Source: Rhizobium rosettiformans (lineage in GTDB: Bacteria; Pseudomonadota; Alphaproteobacteria; Rhizobiales; Rhizobiaceae). From it: 64,000 nt of DNA. A program made the translations under genes and the position numbers. How positions within the stretch are numbered: the first letter of the stretch is position 1; every line of letters begins with the position of its first letter. The notes below the pieces were generated by a model. The model was not told the origin of the DNA, did no database searches, and saw only the letters and a program-made list of their open reading frames with translations. The stretch covers positions 4,324,605-4,388,604 of the forward strand of contig NZ_CP032405.1 of assembly GCF_016806065.1 (NCBI RefSeq). Reading direction: 5' to 3'. Positions 63,680 through 64,000 of this stretch are shown piece by piece.

Positions 63680-64000
63680 ATATTATCCCCCGGACGCGCC
63701 TTACTGTTGCGTCTCATTTTGTTATCCCTTGCGGGCATAGGCGTCGGGGGATTCCATATCGCTTTGTCCGAAAATGTGAAGCCAAAAAGGCAGACCTCAG
63801 ACAAAATGTTACTGTTAACAGGTGCTTTGGCACGGGAAATGACAGGTCACACAAAAAAGTAGCAGAAAAAGCTTACGAAATCAGCAGGTCACGGGAGCGA
63901 CCTGCCGTCTATCGAATGGAACTAAAGCAAGCCCATTTATGCCGAAAACGGTTCAGTTTCTCATTCGCGACCCGTTGGCGTCAAAAAGCGACTGAGGCTG
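63680..64000. other. Upstream region of the liv operon, no gene seen
   Basis: A 321-base stretch at the window end without a convincing reading frame on either strand. It must hold the livH promoter (minus strand). I see no clear palindromic operator, RNA gene or repeat; the sequence from about 63770 to 63890 is A-rich compared with the rest of the window. Confidence 0.5.

Overview
The window is a chromosomal stretch from an alphaproteobacterium, most likely a member of the Rhizobiaceae (Rhizobium/Agrobacterium group). The case rests on high-GC codon use, a rhizobial-type urease operon (with the urease-region family TIGR02117, a 'urease operon accessory protein' and an LprI-like gene between the structural subunits), a RutR-governed reductive pyrimidine pathway, an Agp2-like bacteriophytochrome and three RIME-like palindromic intergenic repeats. 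No rRNA, tRNA or CRISPR array was seen. The genus cannot be fixed from this sequence alone.

Layout. 1-5 kb: end of galE, a bacterial voltage-gated Na+ channel, an ABC-F ATPase, a group II truncated globin, DUF423, a VOC protein, and a DUF2325 gene coupled to a small unknown gene. 5-8 kb: preT-preA, dihydropyrimidine dehydrogenase. 8-13 kb: a CHASE-PAS-GGDEF-EAL protein, ExoD, an EamA exporter. 12.5-22 kb: rutR, a RutR-like operator, then an amidohydrolase (beta-ureidopropionase type), a MazE/MazF pair, dihydropyrimidinase and an NMT1/THI5-type ABC importer. With preTA these encode uracil/thymine to beta-amino acid degradation. 22-27.7 kb: an RND efflux pair and a Crp/Fnr regulator behind a perfect FNR box.

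27.7-49.7 kb, minus strand: one nitrogen-acquisition locus running urtA-urtB-urtC-urtD-(interruption)-urtE-esterase-ureD-ureA-lprI-ureB-accessory-ureC-TIGR02117, with a diguanylate cyclase, ureE, ureF and ureG downstream. It imports urea, hydrolyses it and assembles the nickel enzyme. Between urtD and urtE sits the most notable object in the window: a complete 6,962-bp Mu-like transposable element (37514-44475). It has TG/CA ends, subterminal transposase-site-like repeats, a MuA-type DDE transposase, a MuB ATPase, a divergent repressor/early-regulator pair, a GemA-like protein and several unknown small genes, but no virion, lysis or packaging genes. It is flanked by a 5-bp duplication (TTCTC) and lies inside a RIME-like repeat whose two halves rejoin into a full-length copy when the element is removed in silico.

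49.8-57.9 kb: heme oxygenase overlapping a bacteriophytochrome with HWE kinase and receiver, a DUF5680 protein, then a hybrid histidine kinase whose sensor is an NCS1 (purine/cytosine permease)-like membrane domain, overlapping its LuxR-type response regulator. Two inverted heptanucleotide tandem arrays follow. 58-63.7 kb: a minus-strand branched-chain amino acid ABC operon (livH-livM-livG-livF-DUF6867-binding protein). The last 320 bases hold only its upstream region.
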